NCBI GenBank assembly: GCA_046296415.1
Contig: JBKBLN010000001.1
Location: 1,333,978 to 1,397,977 of the forward strand
DNA length: 64,000 nucleotides
Origin: CAYNRA01 sp046296415
GTDB taxonomy: Bacteria; Bacteroidota; Bacteroidia; Cytophagales; Spirosomataceae
Direction: 5' to 3'
Shown piece after piece: positions 7,539 through 16,546 of the stretch. The translations under genes were made by a program, and so were the position numbers. The notes under the pieces were generated by a model. The model did no database searches. It was not told the origin of the DNA and was given only the letters and a program-made list of their open reading frames with translations. Positions within the stretch are counted from its first letter, which is position 1. Each line of letters begins with the position of its first letter.

Positions 7539-9380
7539 ATGGTACTTCAAACGTTGGATTGGTTCGTCATTGGAGTGTACTTGGTGATCGTTCTGAGTAT
7601 TGGTTGGGTTTTCCGTAAAAAAGCCTCTCAGTCCACACAAGATTACCTATTAGGTGGAAAATCCATGCCGTGGTGGATGCTTGGGATTTCCAATGCCTCT
7701 GGTATGTTTGATATATCAGGTACACTTTGGATGGTCAGTATTCTATTTATTTATGGCGTAAAAAGCGTTTGGCTTGTTTGGCTGTGGCCTGTGTTCAATC
7801 AAATATTTCTGATGGTGTACTTATCGGGTTGGCTTCGAAAATCCAATGTTTCTACGGGAGCAGAATGGATTTTGTTTCGTTTTGGAACCGGAAAACAAGC
7901 CCTCATTTCTCATAAAGTCATCATTGTTTTTGCATTATTGTCATGTTTGAGTTTCATGGCTTACGGGTTTATTGGACTTGGTAAATTTTTAGTATTCTTC
8001 ATTCCCTTTGAACCCCTGCAACCTTATGTACCTTTTGTAGGCAATCCAGCCAATTTTTATGGGATTGTATTTATGGTAATTGCCACAATATATGCTGTAT
8101 TGGGAGGGATGTCCAGTATCGTATGGGCGGATATTTTTCAGTTTGCTTTGATGGCAATCGGAGCTTTTTCGATCGCATTACTTGCCTATTTTCAGCTCGA
8201 AAATCAGGCGTTATCAATACCCTCAGGTTGGCAATCTCCTTTTTTTTCCTGGGAATTAGAGTTGGATTGGACCCGAATTCGTCCATCCGTTCAGCAAAAA
8301 ATTGAACAAGATCAATTTTCCCCGTTTGGCTTATTCTTTATTCTCATGACGTCCAAAGGTATCCTAGCCAGTTTGGCAGGGCCCGCGCCCAATTATGACA
8401 TGCAGAAAATATTGGCCACTCGATCTCCCCGCGAAGCCTCTTTGATGAGCGGATTTGTGAATGTTGTCTTACTTCCCATTCGCTATTTCATGATAGCCGG
8501 GTTTACCGTTTTAGCCTTGCTTTATTTTGACCAACTCTCCGTTTCCAATGCTGCTGGAGAACTCGACTTTGAAAGGCTTCTACCGGCCACCATGGCCAAA
8601 TTCGCACCAACCGGACTTTTGGGTTTGTTTTTGATTGAATTAATCGCAGCCTTTATGGGTACGTTCGCGGGTACCTTGAATGCAGCCCAAGCTTACCTTG
8701 TGCAAGATGTGTATCAAAGATCGATTAAGCCCCAAGCCTCACCCCGAGAACTCCAGCGAATGAACTACCTAGTAGGCATCGGGGTGGTGGGTATTTCCAT
8801 TTGGATTGGCATGCTCGCACAAGATGTCAACTCCCTCATTCAGTGGATCGTTGGTGCTCTTTATGGTGGGTATATCGCTTCCAATCTTTTAAAATGGCAT
8901 TGGTGGCGATTTAATGGCATGGGGTACTTCGCTGGAATGGCCTCGGGTATTTTGGCCTCTTTGATTTTCCCCCTCTTTTTCCCGACTACCCTCCCTCTCT
9001 ATTATTGGCCAGCGCTTTTTTTGATTTCTCTTTTGGGCTCCATCCTTGGCTCTTGGCTATCAGCCCCCACCGATCGACCCACATTGATCCAATTTTACCG
9101 ACAAGTCAATCCATGGGGATGGTGGCGGCCCATTCAGCAGGAGGTTGCAGCGCTTGATCCCTCCTTTATTCCCAATCCACATGCGTACCGCGATGCTAGA
9201 AATATTCTTCTGGGAACTACCGGACAAACCTTACTGACCTTGCTCCCCATTTTTATGGTTATTCACGCTTGGCCCCAAGCCCTTGGGTGTGTTGGACTAT
9301 TGGTTCTAGTAGCCATCGTTCTCTATTTTTCCTGGTATCGACATCTTCCATCCGACAAAACTGATGATACATCATGGTAA
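7539..9380 (+). CDS. Sodium:solute symporter (SSS family), probable mannoside/sugar importer
   Basis: This 613-residue inner-membrane protein has about 13-14 helices and the SSS-family layout. It starts with FVIGVYLVIVLSIGW, then the DYLLGGKSMPWWMLGISNASGMFD segment (TM2, sodium-site region), and later GTFAGTLNAAQAYLVQDVYQR. The C-terminal extension with two added helices is common in Bacteroidota. It overlaps the next gene, mannosylglucose phosphorylase, by 7 nt, so the transported substrate is probably a beta-mannobiose-type disaccharide. That specificity is an inference from context. Confidence 0.88.
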   Translation: MVLQTLDWFVIGVYLVIVLSIGWVFRKKASQSTQDYLLGGKSMPWWMLGISNASGMFDISGTLWMVSILFIYGVKSVWLVWLWPVFNQIFLMVYLSGWLRKSNVSTGAEWILFRFGTGKQALISHKVIIVFALLSCLSFMAYGFIGLGKFLVFFIPFEPLQPYVPFVGNPANFYGIVFMVIATIYAVLGGMSSIVWADIFQFALMAIGAFSIALLAYFQLENQALSIPSGWQSPFFSWELELDWTRIRPSVQQKIEQDQFSPFGLFFILMTSKGILASLAGPAPNYDMQKILATRSPREASLMSGFVNVVLLPIRYFMIAGFTVLALLYFDQLSVSNAAGELDFERLLPATMAKFAPTGLLGLFLIELIAAFMGTFAGTLNAAQAYLVQDVYQRSIKPQASPRELQRMNYLVGIGVVGISIWIGMLAQDVNSLIQWIVGALYGGYIASNLLKWHWWRFNGMGYFAGMASGILASLIFPLFFPTTLPLYYWPALFLISLLGSILGSWLSAPTDRPTLIQFYRQVNPWGWWRPIQQEVAALDPSFIPNPHAYRDARNILLGTTGQTLLTLLPIFMVIHAWPQALGCVGLLVLVAIVLYFSWYRHLPSDKTDDTSW

Positions 9381-10564
9381 CTGATTCTCTACAATCCATC
9401 GCAGACGCCAAGCAAATCCTTTGGTCTCGCCTCAACCATGCTGTTGGGAATGGGAATGGTTGGTTTGATCGCTACGCCGACCCTGTTTTAACCGCCGACC
9501 ACGTTCCGCTTGAATGGGAATATGATCTTAATCCCGAAACCAATCCATGGGGTATGAAACGCCTAAGCATGCACGCTACTTTCAATGCTGGGGCCATAAG
9601 CTGGGATGGTAAATACTTGGTCGTTGCCCGTGTCGAAGGGGCCGATCGGAAATCTTTTTTTGCCATCGCCGAAAGTCCAACCGGGATCGATCAATTTCGT
9701 TTTTGGCCATATCCCATTCAATTACCAGAAACCGCCGATCCCGATATCAACGTATATGATATGCGGCTCGTCGCCCATGAAGATGGCTGGATTTATGGAA
9801 TCTTTTGTACTGAACGAAAAGATCCTTCGGCCTCACCAGGAGATGAATCGGCTGCCATTGCACAAGCTGGTATCGTTCGAACCCATGATTTAGTTCATTG
9901 GGAGAGGCTCCCAGACTTAAGAACCTCTTCTCCCCAACAACGAAATGTGGTCCTTCACCCCGAATTTGTCAATGGCTTATACGCTTTTTATACTCGTCCC
10001 CAGGATGGTTTCATCTCGGCAGGCTCTGGGGGTGGTATTGGTTTGGGATTTTGCCAATCCATGGAAAATCCTGAGATTCACGATGAACAAATTATTGATC
10101 CCAAAAGATACCATACAGTTTATGAGGTCAAAAATGGCCAAGGACCTGCCCCAATTAAATGTGATTTAGGTTGGATTCACCTCGCCCACGGCGTTCGAAA
10201 CACCGCGGCAGGTCTTCGCTATGTCTTATACGTTTTTATGACAGATCTGCAGGATATCTCCCGAGTCATTCACAAACCGGGTGGTTATTTTATTGCCCCA
10301 GAGTACGACGAACGTGTGGGTGATGTCTCCAATGTCGTGTTTTCCAATGGATGGATTCTAAAGGAGGATGGTTCGATCCTGATTTACTATGCCTCCTCCG
10401 ATACAAGGCTTCACGTAGCTACGACTACATTGGATAAACTGATTGACTATTGCCTCCATACCCCCGAAGATGGCTACCGATCGGCTACCTCGGTTCAAAA
10501 TTTGATGAGATTGATCGAGAAAAATGAAGCGTTTAAATCCGTCTCCTTGAATTTTCATGTTTAG
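9374..10564 (+). CDS. 4-O-beta-D-mannosyl-D-glucose phosphorylase (GH130)
   Basis: This 396-residue cytoplasmic enzyme splits mannosyl-beta-1,4-glucose with phosphate to mannose-1-phosphate and glucose. The GH130 signature is strong: NPWGMKRLSMHATFNAGAI, VARVEGADRKSFFAIAESP, NVYDMRLVAHEDGW, RNVVLHPEFV and GDVSNVVFSNGW. D129 in NVYDMRL corresponds to the catalytic acid of the characterised Bacteroides fragilis enzyme (from memory of the family). Its partner, the epimerase that makes mannosylglucose from mannobiose, is the next gene. The start overlaps the symporter stop. Confidence 0.93.
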   Translation: MVTDSLQSIADAKQILWSRLNHAVGNGNGWFDRYADPVLTADHVPLEWEYDLNPETNPWGMKRLSMHATFNAGAISWDGKYLVVARVEGADRKSFFAIAESPTGIDQFRFWPYPIQLPETADPDINVYDMRLVAHEDGWIYGIFCTERKDPSASPGDESAAIAQAGIVRTHDLVHWERLPDLRTSSPQQRNVVLHPEFVNGLYAFYTRPQDGFISAGSGGGIGLGFCQSMENPEIHDEQIIDPKRYHTVYEVKNGQGPAPIKCDLGWIHLAHGVRNTAAGLRYVLYVFMTDLQDISRVIHKPGGYFIAPEYDERVGDVSNVVFSNGWILKEDGSILIYYASSDTRLHVATTTLDKLIDYCLHTPEDGYRSATSVQNLMRLIEKNEAFKSVSLNFHV

Positions 10565-10598
10565 TTTAGATACTTTTTCTGAATCGTAACCCCTAAAT

Positions 10599-10625
10599 CC
10601 CCTTCACATTGTGAGGGGGCTTTTT
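10599..10625 (+). terminator. Intrinsic-terminator-like hairpin between phosphorylase and epimerase genes
   Basis: CCCCTTCACA (10599-10608) pairs with TGTGAGGGG (10610-10618), with one bulged T, and is followed by a T-run at 10621-10625. The epimerase ATG follows only 3 nt after the T-run, so the structure both resembles a terminator and covers the epimerase translation-initiation region. It could act as an intra-operon attenuator lowering epimerase expression. Confidence 0.6.
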
Positions 10626-10628
10626 CCT

Positions 10629-11801
10629 ATGAGACCTGAAGAATTTAAATTAGAAGCCCAGGCCATACTCTCTTTTTGGAGTACACAGGCTTTGAATACC
10701 ACCGGTTATGTTCCCGGAAAACGAAATGGAAAAGGAGAATGGGACGCCCTTGCTCCGTTGGGACTTGTTTTACATGCCCGAATTCTCTGGACGTTTGCCA
10801 CCGCAGCCCGCAGAAGTCCAGAGTCCGCCGAGTGGCATTGGGCCGCTTTGAGGGCCTATCAATTTCTAGAATCCCATTTTGCCATTTCACATTTGCCAGT
10901 AGGCTACCATTGGTCACTGGCGGCCAACCTAACTCCGTTAGAAAGTAAACAGCAGGTGTATGGGCTTGCATTTGTATTGTATGCCTTGTCGGCCTATTAC
11001 AAGATCAATCCAGACCCACGCATCCTTCAAAAATCGCAATCGTTGTTTTTCACCCTAGAGGAAAAAGGATGGGATTCCGCAAAAGAAGGGTATTGGGAGG
11101 TTTTCCCCTCCTTAGACCACCACGATATTCGATTGAGCACCAAGGATGAAGTCGCCGAAAAAACAATGAATACCCACTTACATGTTTTGGAGGGATATAC
11201 CGAATTGTACCAGGTCTGGCCAGATTCTCGGTTGAAAAAGAAAATAGAGAAACTATTGAACCTCTTTTTTTGCCGATTTTGGCAACCCGATCGGAAGCAC
11301 CTTGGGTTATTTTTCGATGCAGATTGGAACTTAGTAAGTCCCCGCATCTCATTTGGACATGAAGTGGAAGCCGCCTGGCTAATTCCCTACTGCGCGAGAG
11401 TAATCCAGTCTACTGATTGGTCCGAGCGACTGTCTACTTGGCTACCTGATCTAGCCTCAGCAGCTTTGGAAGGTTGGGATGGACAAGGTCTACGACACGA
11501 ATACGATCCCTCCACTCAACACCTTACCCTGCACCGGGAATGGTGGGTGTCGGCAGAATCGGTCGTCGGATTTTGGGAAGCCTATCGCCAAACCGGTGAT
11601 CCACTATTCCTCCATAAAGCCGAGCATGCATGGCATTTTATACAATCTCGACTAAAAAATGAAAAACACGGAGAATGGTATTGGGGAATCGGAGCAGATG
11701 ATCAACCGATGGTTGAGGAGGATTCTGTCGGCTTTTGGAAATGTCCCTACCACTCGGTTCGAGCTTGTTTCCTGATGGAGGATCATCTATCTTCATTGTA
11801 A
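10629..11801 (+). CDS. Cellobiose/mannobiose 2-epimerase (AGE family)
   Basis: This 390-residue (alpha/alpha)6-barrel enzyme converts the reducing-end mannose of beta-1,4-mannobiose to glucose for the GH130 phosphorylase. Family markers are EKTMNTHLHVLEGYTELY, SFGHEVEAAWLIPY with H244, and KCPYHSVRACF with H375. These positions match the two catalytic histidines of cellobiose 2-epimerases (about 243 and 374 in Ruminococcus albus). An in-frame GTG at 10611 lies inside the preceding hairpin, so ATG 10629 is preferred. Cellobiose or lactose are also possible substrates. Confidence 0.9.
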   Translation: MRPEEFKLEAQAILSFWSTQALNTTGYVPGKRNGKGEWDALAPLGLVLHARILWTFATAARRSPESAEWHWAALRAYQFLESHFAISHLPVGYHWSLAANLTPLESKQQVYGLAFVLYALSAYYKINPDPRILQKSQSLFFTLEEKGWDSAKEGYWEVFPSLDHHDIRLSTKDEVAEKTMNTHLHVLEGYTELYQVWPDSRLKKKIEKLLNLFFCRFWQPDRKHLGLFFDADWNLVSPRISFGHEVEAAWLIPYCARVIQSTDWSERLSTWLPDLASAALEGWDGQGLRHEYDPSTQHLTLHREWWVSAESVVGFWEAYRQTGDPLFLHKAEHAWHFIQSRLKNEKHGEWYWGIGADDQPMVEEDSVGFWKCPYHSVRACFLMEDHLSSL

Positions 11802-11851
11802 TTTTGGGAATTCTTCCCTAATTTCGGACCGATTATACCAAGTTTCTCTTC

Positions 11852-12775
11852 ATGCCCCATCTTAAAATCGGAACCCGAGGTTCTCGTCTCGCTCTTTGGC
11901 AAGCCTATTATATTCAAGATCTACTTCAAGCTCGTGGTGCCACGACAGAAATTGTGATCATCGAAACCAAAGGGGACCAAATTTTGGATCGATCTTTATC
12001 TAAAATTGGCTCTAAAGGAGTTTTTACGGAAGAACTCGAATGGCAACTGAGAACCGGTGAAATTGACCTAGCCGTCCACTCAGCGAAGGATGTCCAATCC
12101 ACCCTGCCTGATGACCTGTCGTTGGTTGCATTCACCGAACGCGAGAATACAGCCGATGTCCTTGTGAGTGATAAACCATGGGAAAGCCCTCAAGTTCCCT
12201 TAACCATTGGAACATCCTCCACCCGCCGTGTGGCCCTATTGAAACGATTTTATCCGCATTGGAATATCGTGGACATGCGCGGAAATTTACAAACACGACT
12301 CGCCAAAATGCGGGATGGTGCCTGTGATGCCTTGTTATTGGCCTTTGCAGGTGTTCATCGAATGGGTTATAATGACCTCATTCGTTATACTTTCCCTGAA
12401 TTTATCCCGCCCGTTGGACAAGGGTCTGTGGCTATCGAAATGAGTCGGAATGCCCCAAAAGACCTGATCCATTTTGTTCGTGAAGCGTGCAATCACCCAG
12501 CAACGGAGACCTGCTTGGTAACGGAACGAGCCTATTTACAACGTTTGGAAGGAGGATGCTCCATACCCTCCTTTGGGCATGCTCAATGGATCGACCAAAA
12601 GCTAGTTTTTCGGGGTGGTCTGATTAGTTTGGATGGTACCCAATTTTTAGATCAAACCATCACACTTCAAGATCCGGCCGAAGGGCCAAGCCAAGCCCGG
12701 CAAGTCGCCGATAAAATCCTCTCCGAAGGAGGTGCCCTGATTCTTCAGTCCATTCGCTCTCAAGGAATTTCATAA
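11852..12775 (+). CDS. hemC: Hydroxymethylbilane synthase (porphobilinogen deaminase)
   Basis: This 307-residue heme-pathway enzyme polymerises four porphobilinogens. Clear motifs are the N-terminal IGTRGSRLALWQA, the catalytic aspartate D80 in AVHSAKDVQS, the arginine-rich GTSSTRRVALL, and the dipyrromethane-binding C236 in EGGCSIPSFGH. The length is normal. A loose set of unrelated housekeeping genes in the same direction follows. Confidence 0.95.
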   Translation: MPHLKIGTRGSRLALWQAYYIQDLLQARGATTEIVIIETKGDQILDRSLSKIGSKGVFTEELEWQLRTGEIDLAVHSAKDVQSTLPDDLSLVAFTERENTADVLVSDKPWESPQVPLTIGTSSTRRVALLKRFYPHWNIVDMRGNLQTRLAKMRDGACDALLLAFAGVHRMGYNDLIRYTFPEFIPPVGQGSVAIEMSRNAPKDLIHFVREACNHPATETCLVTERAYLQRLEGGCSIPSFGHAQWIDQKLVFRGGLISLDGTQFLDQTITLQDPAEGPSQARQVADKILSEGGALILQSIRSQGIS

Positions 12776-12804
12776 ATTTTTACCTGTAATACGATCCCCA
12801 TCAG

Positions 12805-13503
12805 ATGAAAAAAGTAGGCCTTCTCTTGATCACCCTGATCAGCTTTGCCACATTCGGACAAAAAAAGAGTAAAAAAGAAGATGTAGTGACTTTAACCACC
12901 GATTTTGGTTCTATCAAATTAATTCTTTTTGATGAAACCCCTCAACACAAAGCCAATTTCCTAAAATTGGCCAAGTCAGGTTTCTATGAGGGCCTGTTGT
13001 TTCACCGAATCATCGAAAATTTCATGATTCAAGGAGGTGATCCTAATTCAAAGAATGCAGAACCTGGCCAAAAATTAGGTTCAGGTGGAGGTGAACTAGC
13101 CAAAATTCCATTTGAATTTACGTCCCAACATATTCATACCAAAGGGGCTTTAGCCGCCGCTCGAGATAATAATCCCGAGAAAGCATCCAGTGCCTGCCAG
13201 TTTTATATTGTGCAAGGGAAAGTGTTCAACGAAGCGGATCTAACCGCGGTACAAAATCGGAACAAAATGAATTATTCCCCTGAGCAGAGAAAAAGCTACA
13301 TGACAACTGGTGGGACACCTCATCTGGATAATAATTACACCGTTTTCGGGACCGTGATCCATAACCTAAAAGTGGTGGATGACATTGCCAAGCAACCTCG
13401 GGATGCGGCTGATCGTCCTTTGGCCGATATCCGAATGAAAATGACCGTTGAGCGCATGAAAAAGAAAAAAATTACCAAATTATACGGGTATAGCTTCCTC
13501 TAA
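12805..13503 (+). CDS. Exported cyclophilin-type peptidyl-prolyl cis-trans isomerase
   Basis: This 232-residue protein has a signal peptide (KKVGLLLITLISFATFGQ) followed by a cyclophilin domain: FGSIKLILFDETPQHKANFLKLA, GLLFHRIIENFMIQGGDP, then FEF, ACQFYIVQG and NYTVFGTVI. An inserted segment around residues 150-175 is typical of Bacteroidota cyclophilins. It probably assists folding in the periplasm. The C-terminus carries a lysine-rich stretch (ERMKKKKITKLYGY) common to the group. The next gene starts 2 nt after its stop. Confidence 0.92.
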   Translation: MKKVGLLLITLISFATFGQKKSKKEDVVTLTTDFGSIKLILFDETPQHKANFLKLAKSGFYEGLLFHRIIENFMIQGGDPNSKNAEPGQKLGSGGGELAKIPFEFTSQHIHTKGALAAARDNNPEKASSACQFYIVQGKVFNEADLTAVQNRNKMNYSPEQRKSYMTTGGTPHLDNNYTVFGTVIHNLKVVDDIAKQPRDAADRPLADIRMKMTVERMKKKKITKLYGYSFL

Positions 13504-13505
13504 AC

Positions 13506-14411
13506 ATGAAAAAAATCCTCATCACCGGGTCAAATGGTCTGTTAGGTCAAAAACTAGTGGCCTTGTTTGCCCATAATCCAGTTTGGCAACTCGTCGCCAC
13601 TGCCCGGGGCGAAAATCGACTATCTTCCGTGGAAGGCTATACTTTTCGGTCTATGGACATCACAGATCCTGTGCAAGTTCAACACGTCCTATCCGAAGAA
13701 AAACCCGAGGTGATTATTCATACCGCCGCCATGACCAATGTAGATCAATGCGAGAGCGATATGGCTGGTTGTTGGGCACAAAATGTGACCTCAGTGGAAT
13801 ACCTTATAGCTGAAGCTGAAAAACTGAACGCTTATTTCCTGCACGTATCCACCGATTTTATTTTTGATGGAACCTCTGGACCCTACCGAGAAGAGGATAT
13901 CCCAAGGCCTCTTTCCTTTTATGGATGGAGTAAGTGGGCTGCAGAACAATGGGTCATGCAAAGTACATGTCGCTGGTCGATCGCCCGGACCGTATTGGTT
14001 TATGGAGTTGCCCAGGACATGAGTCGATCCAACATCATTCTCTGGGTGAAAAAATCGCTGGAAGAGGGAAAAAAGATTTCTGTCGTGACCGATCAATGGC
14101 GTACCCCCACACTGGCTGAAGACTTGGCTATGGGCTGTTATTTGATGGTGGAAAAACAAGTTCAAGGTATCTACAATATCTCGGGAGATGAATTACTCAC
14201 TCCCTATGAAATGGCCCAACAAACGGCTTCTTTTTTTAGTTTAGATGCTAGTTTAATTCAAAAAGCGGACAGTTCAACCTTTACGCAACCCGCTAGACGC
14301 CCAGCTAAAACAGGTTTTTGGTTGGAAAAGGCCAAGCGTGATCTGGGTTACCAACCGAAGTCTTTTCAAGAGGGGATTGCGCATTTGGCTGACCAACTCA
14401 ATAAAAATTAA
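13506..14411 (+). CDS. RmlD-like SDR-family sugar nucleotide reductase
   Basis: This 301-residue Rossmann protein has the NAD(P)-binding motif ITGSNGLLGQ near residue 6, the conserved IHTAAMTNVDQCE, the STDFIFDG segment and the catalytic pair Y139-K143 in FYGWSKWAAE. These are features of dTDP-4-dehydrorhamnose reductase-type enzymes. Other rhamnose genes are absent nearby, so the exact substrate is unknown. It sits between the cyclophilin gene (2 nt) and the DUF2461 gene (3 nt), which indicates co-transcription. Confidence 0.85.
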   Translation: MKKILITGSNGLLGQKLVALFAHNPVWQLVATARGENRLSSVEGYTFRSMDITDPVQVQHVLSEEKPEVIIHTAAMTNVDQCESDMAGCWAQNVTSVEYLIAEAEKLNAYFLHVSTDFIFDGTSGPYREEDIPRPLSFYGWSKWAAEQWVMQSTCRWSIARTVLVYGVAQDMSRSNIILWVKKSLEEGKKISVVTDQWRTPTLAEDLAMGCYLMVEKQVQGIYNISGDELLTPYEMAQQTASFFSLDASLIQKADSSTFTQPARRPAKTGFWLEKAKRDLGYQPKSFQEGIAHLADQLNKN

Positions 14412-14414
14412 AAC

Positions 14415-15089
14415 ATGAAAGACGTCCTCTCTTTTCTAGCGGATCTTCGCGAAAATAATCACCGAGAATGGTTTCAGTCGAATCGACCTCGGTATGAGTC
14501 GGCCAAAAAAGAGGTGTTGACTTGGGGAGGGCGGGTCTTGGCCCAGTTAGCCGAGGCCGATCCTCGTTTGGGTCACTTGGATGTAAAAGATACCTTGTTT
14601 CGGATCAATCGTGATGTCCGTTTCTCAGCCAATAAGTCGCCTTACAAAGATCATTTTGGTTTGTATTTTTGCCAAGATGGTCGGAAAAGTGAGTCCGCCG
14701 GGTATTACATCCACATCGCCCCACAAGGTTTCTTTTTTGGAGGAGGGATGTACAGCCTTTCTCCTGATTTATTGAAAAAGGTGCGTACAGAGATTGACTA
14801 TGGATGGGACGAGTGGCAAAATATACTGAAAGATCCTGTGGCTTTTCGGTTCTATGGCTCTAAATTAATGACTGAACCTGGTATGCAATTAAGTCGGCCG
14901 CCAAAAGGTTATGATGATTCCAATCCGGCGATCGAATTCCTAAAATACAAACAGTTTGTACGCATTTGTTCATGGGATGCCAATGAGTTGCGCATCAAAG
15001 GTTCGGAGGAACGGGTGGCTGAAGGACTTCAATCGCTGGTACCTTTTATCCAGTTTCTGAATCGAGCCGTCGAAAATCCGGAGGATTAA
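14415..15089 (+). CDS. DUF2461 family protein
   Basis: This 224-residue protein matches the DUF2461 (TIGR02453) family. It has the N-terminal FLADLRENNHREWFQSNRPRYESAK, then DTLFRINRDVRFSANKSPYKDHFGLYF and a GYYIHIAPQGFFFGGGMY strand region. The biochemical role of the family is not established. It ends immediately before the convergent MarR gene, whose stop codon abuts its own with no gap. Confidence 0.85.
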   Translation: MKDVLSFLADLRENNHREWFQSNRPRYESAKKEVLTWGGRVLAQLAEADPRLGHLDVKDTLFRINRDVRFSANKSPYKDHFGLYFCQDGRKSESAGYYIHIAPQGFFFGGGMYSLSPDLLKKVRTEIDYGWDEWQNILKDPVAFRFYGSKLMTEPGMQLSRPPKGYDDSNPAIEFLKYKQFVRICSWDANELRIKGSEERVAEGLQSLVPFIQFLNRAVENPED

Positions 15090-15551
15090 TCACGAAGCGG
15101 GTTGTTCTTCCTCCTGGTGCTGGGATACATTTTCATAAATTTGGTCCATGATCCGAACCAGCTGACGGTAGTCATCTTCTGTGAGTCGGTCCCAGGATTT
15201 GACCCGTATATCAGCAATGACTTTGAACGCTTCCTGATATACCTCATCTCCCAAGGGAGTCAAAAACAAATTAAACTTTCTCCGATCAAATTCACTCATC
15301 TGCCGACGGATCAACCCTTTTTGAACCAAAATATCAAGAATTCGAGTGACTGTTGGGGCATCTTTGGCTGTTTGAATCGCCAAATCATTTTGACTAATGC
15401 CCGGATTCGGTTTGATGTGGTCAATGACAACCCATTGATCAACAGTCAGATCGATACCAGCTTCCTTTAATCCTTTTTGCATAAAATTTCGGATTTTCTT
15501 GATGGTCGTATCAATTTTAAAAAAGTAAGCCCGTTGGTCAGAGTGCGTCAT
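15090..15551 (-). CDS. MarR-family transcriptional regulator
   Basis: This 153-residue winged-helix regulator has the MarR layout: helices around IRNFMQKGLKEAGIDLTVDQWVVIDHI, a recognition region NDLAIQTAKDAPTVTRILDILVQKGLIRR, and the wing with FDRRKFNLFLTPLGDEVY. No target operon lies divergently next to it, so it may act on itself or elsewhere. The promoter region contains an inverted repeat (15554-15597) that could be its operator. Confidence 0.88.
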   Translation of the reverse strand: MTHSDQRAYFFKIDTTIKKIRNFMQKGLKEAGIDLTVDQWVVIDHIKPNPGISQNDLAIQTAKDAPTVTRILDILVQKGLIRRQMSEFDRRKFNLFLTPLGDEVYQEAFKVIADIRVKSWDRLTEDDYRQLVRIMDQIYENVSQHQEEEQPAS

Positions 15552-15553
15552 AC

Positions 15554-15597
15554 TAAGTTTGGTTCAGGGAAGTAAAAAATATCCAACCCCAAACTTA
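15554..15597 (-). promoter_or_regulatory. MarR gene promoter with inverted repeat
   Basis: On the minus strand a TAAGTTTG -7 box lies at 15590-15597. CCAAACTTA (15589-15597) and TAAGTTTGG (15554-15562) form a perfect 9-bp inverted repeat that flanks the likely transcription start and ends at the start codon. This is a plausible autoregulatory operator. Confidence 0.5.
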
Positions 15598-15690
15598 CGG
15601 TATTTATATTTTTTCCACCAAATAAATTTCGGAAAATATGTTGTTTTCCTAATTATTGTTGGTGTTTTATATCAAAAACCAAAGAGAGTA

Positions 15691-16440
15691 CTACTTTTTT
15701 TGATAGGTTTGGCGAAGCAAGGATTCGAATTCGGGTAAACAGTTTACCAGTTGTTCATAGGAGTCAATGATGAAGTACTTCTTTTGATACTCGTCGATCT
15801 TCACAAAAGTGTCGAGAATTTCCTTCACTTGGAATGGAACTCGCTTAGGTTCAGTTGATTCTAGACTATATATACTTTCCCCTGGGGAAGACAAAATACC
15901 ACCACCGTAAATTTTAATTTGACCATCTTCTTGAATCAATCCAAATTCTACCGTAAACCAATACAAGCGCCGAATTTGCTCTAGGCAAGTGGGATGGTCG
16001 AGGTAGCGGAGGGCAATTTCACTGAACTTGGCCAAAAAATCACAAAAACTGGCATTGGTCAATAACGGAATATGCCCAAATGTGTCATGAAACATATCGG
16101 GTTCTTCCAGATAGTCAAGCTGTTCTTCCGTTCGAAGCCAAGTTGAAGCAGGAAAGATACGGTCAGCAAGCAACGTGAAAAATGCATACGGTTCAATTAA
16201 GCCGGGCACTATGCCGATCGACCACCCCGTAAGCGACTGAAGTCGGGGCGTCACATCTTGGTCAAAATGAGGGATGCGATCCGATACAAATCCAGCCGCG
16301 GGAATACCATCCAGATAGATTTGACTGGCGCGGCTGGGTAGTAAGTCCATTTGCCGTGAAAATAATAAATGCCAAATACGATGATCCTGGTCGGTGTACT
16401 GCTCGTAAGGCTGGGTCAGAGGCGCTTGAATCGTATTCAT
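15691..16440 (-). CDS. phhA: Phenylalanine 4-monooxygenase
   Basis: This 249-residue non-heme iron enzyme hydroxylates phenylalanine to tyrosine using tetrahydropterin. The iron ligands are visible as H118 and H123 in FHDTFGH and E165 in WFTVEFGLIQ. The start MNTIQAPLTQ at 16440 is chosen because the longer reading (to 16494) runs through the promoter and palindrome at 16464-16491. It stands alone, upstream of nothing in the same direction, next to the DtxR-type regulator. Confidence 0.93.
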   Translation of the reverse strand: MNTIQAPLTQPYEQYTDQDHRIWHLLFSRQMDLLPSRASQIYLDGIPAAGFVSDRIPHFDQDVTPRLQSLTGWSIGIVPGLIEPYAFFTLLADRIFPASTWLRTEEQLDYLEEPDMFHDTFGHIPLLTNASFCDFLAKFSEIALRYLDHPTCLEQIRRLYWFTVEFGLIQEDGQIKIYGGGILSSPGESIYSLESTEPKRVPFQVKEILDTFVKIDEYQKKYFIIDSYEQLVNCLPEFESLLRQTYQKK

Positions 16441-16463
16441 AAGGTTACTTGTTGCAAAAATAA

Positions 16464-16491
16464 TTGTTGTAACAACTATTAGGCAAAAGTA
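16464..16491 (-). promoter_or_regulatory. phhA promoter and near-palindrome
   Basis: A TACTTTTG -7 box lies on the minus strand (16484-16491). Just downstream, GTTGTAACAAC (16466-16476) is a near-perfect palindrome, and TTGTTGCAA (16449-16457) resembles half of it. A repressor or activator site is plausible, with the regulator unknown. Confidence 0.45.
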
Positions 16492-16546
16492 CAATATTTT
16501 TCGGATTCACCAAATGAGGTTGGGTTTTTCCTAGAAAAAGAGGGAA

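Noticed and set aside
10611..10628. GTG start of the epimerase gene
   Set aside because: It lies inside the terminator-like hairpin. ATG 10629 follows directly and gives the usual epimerase N-terminus.
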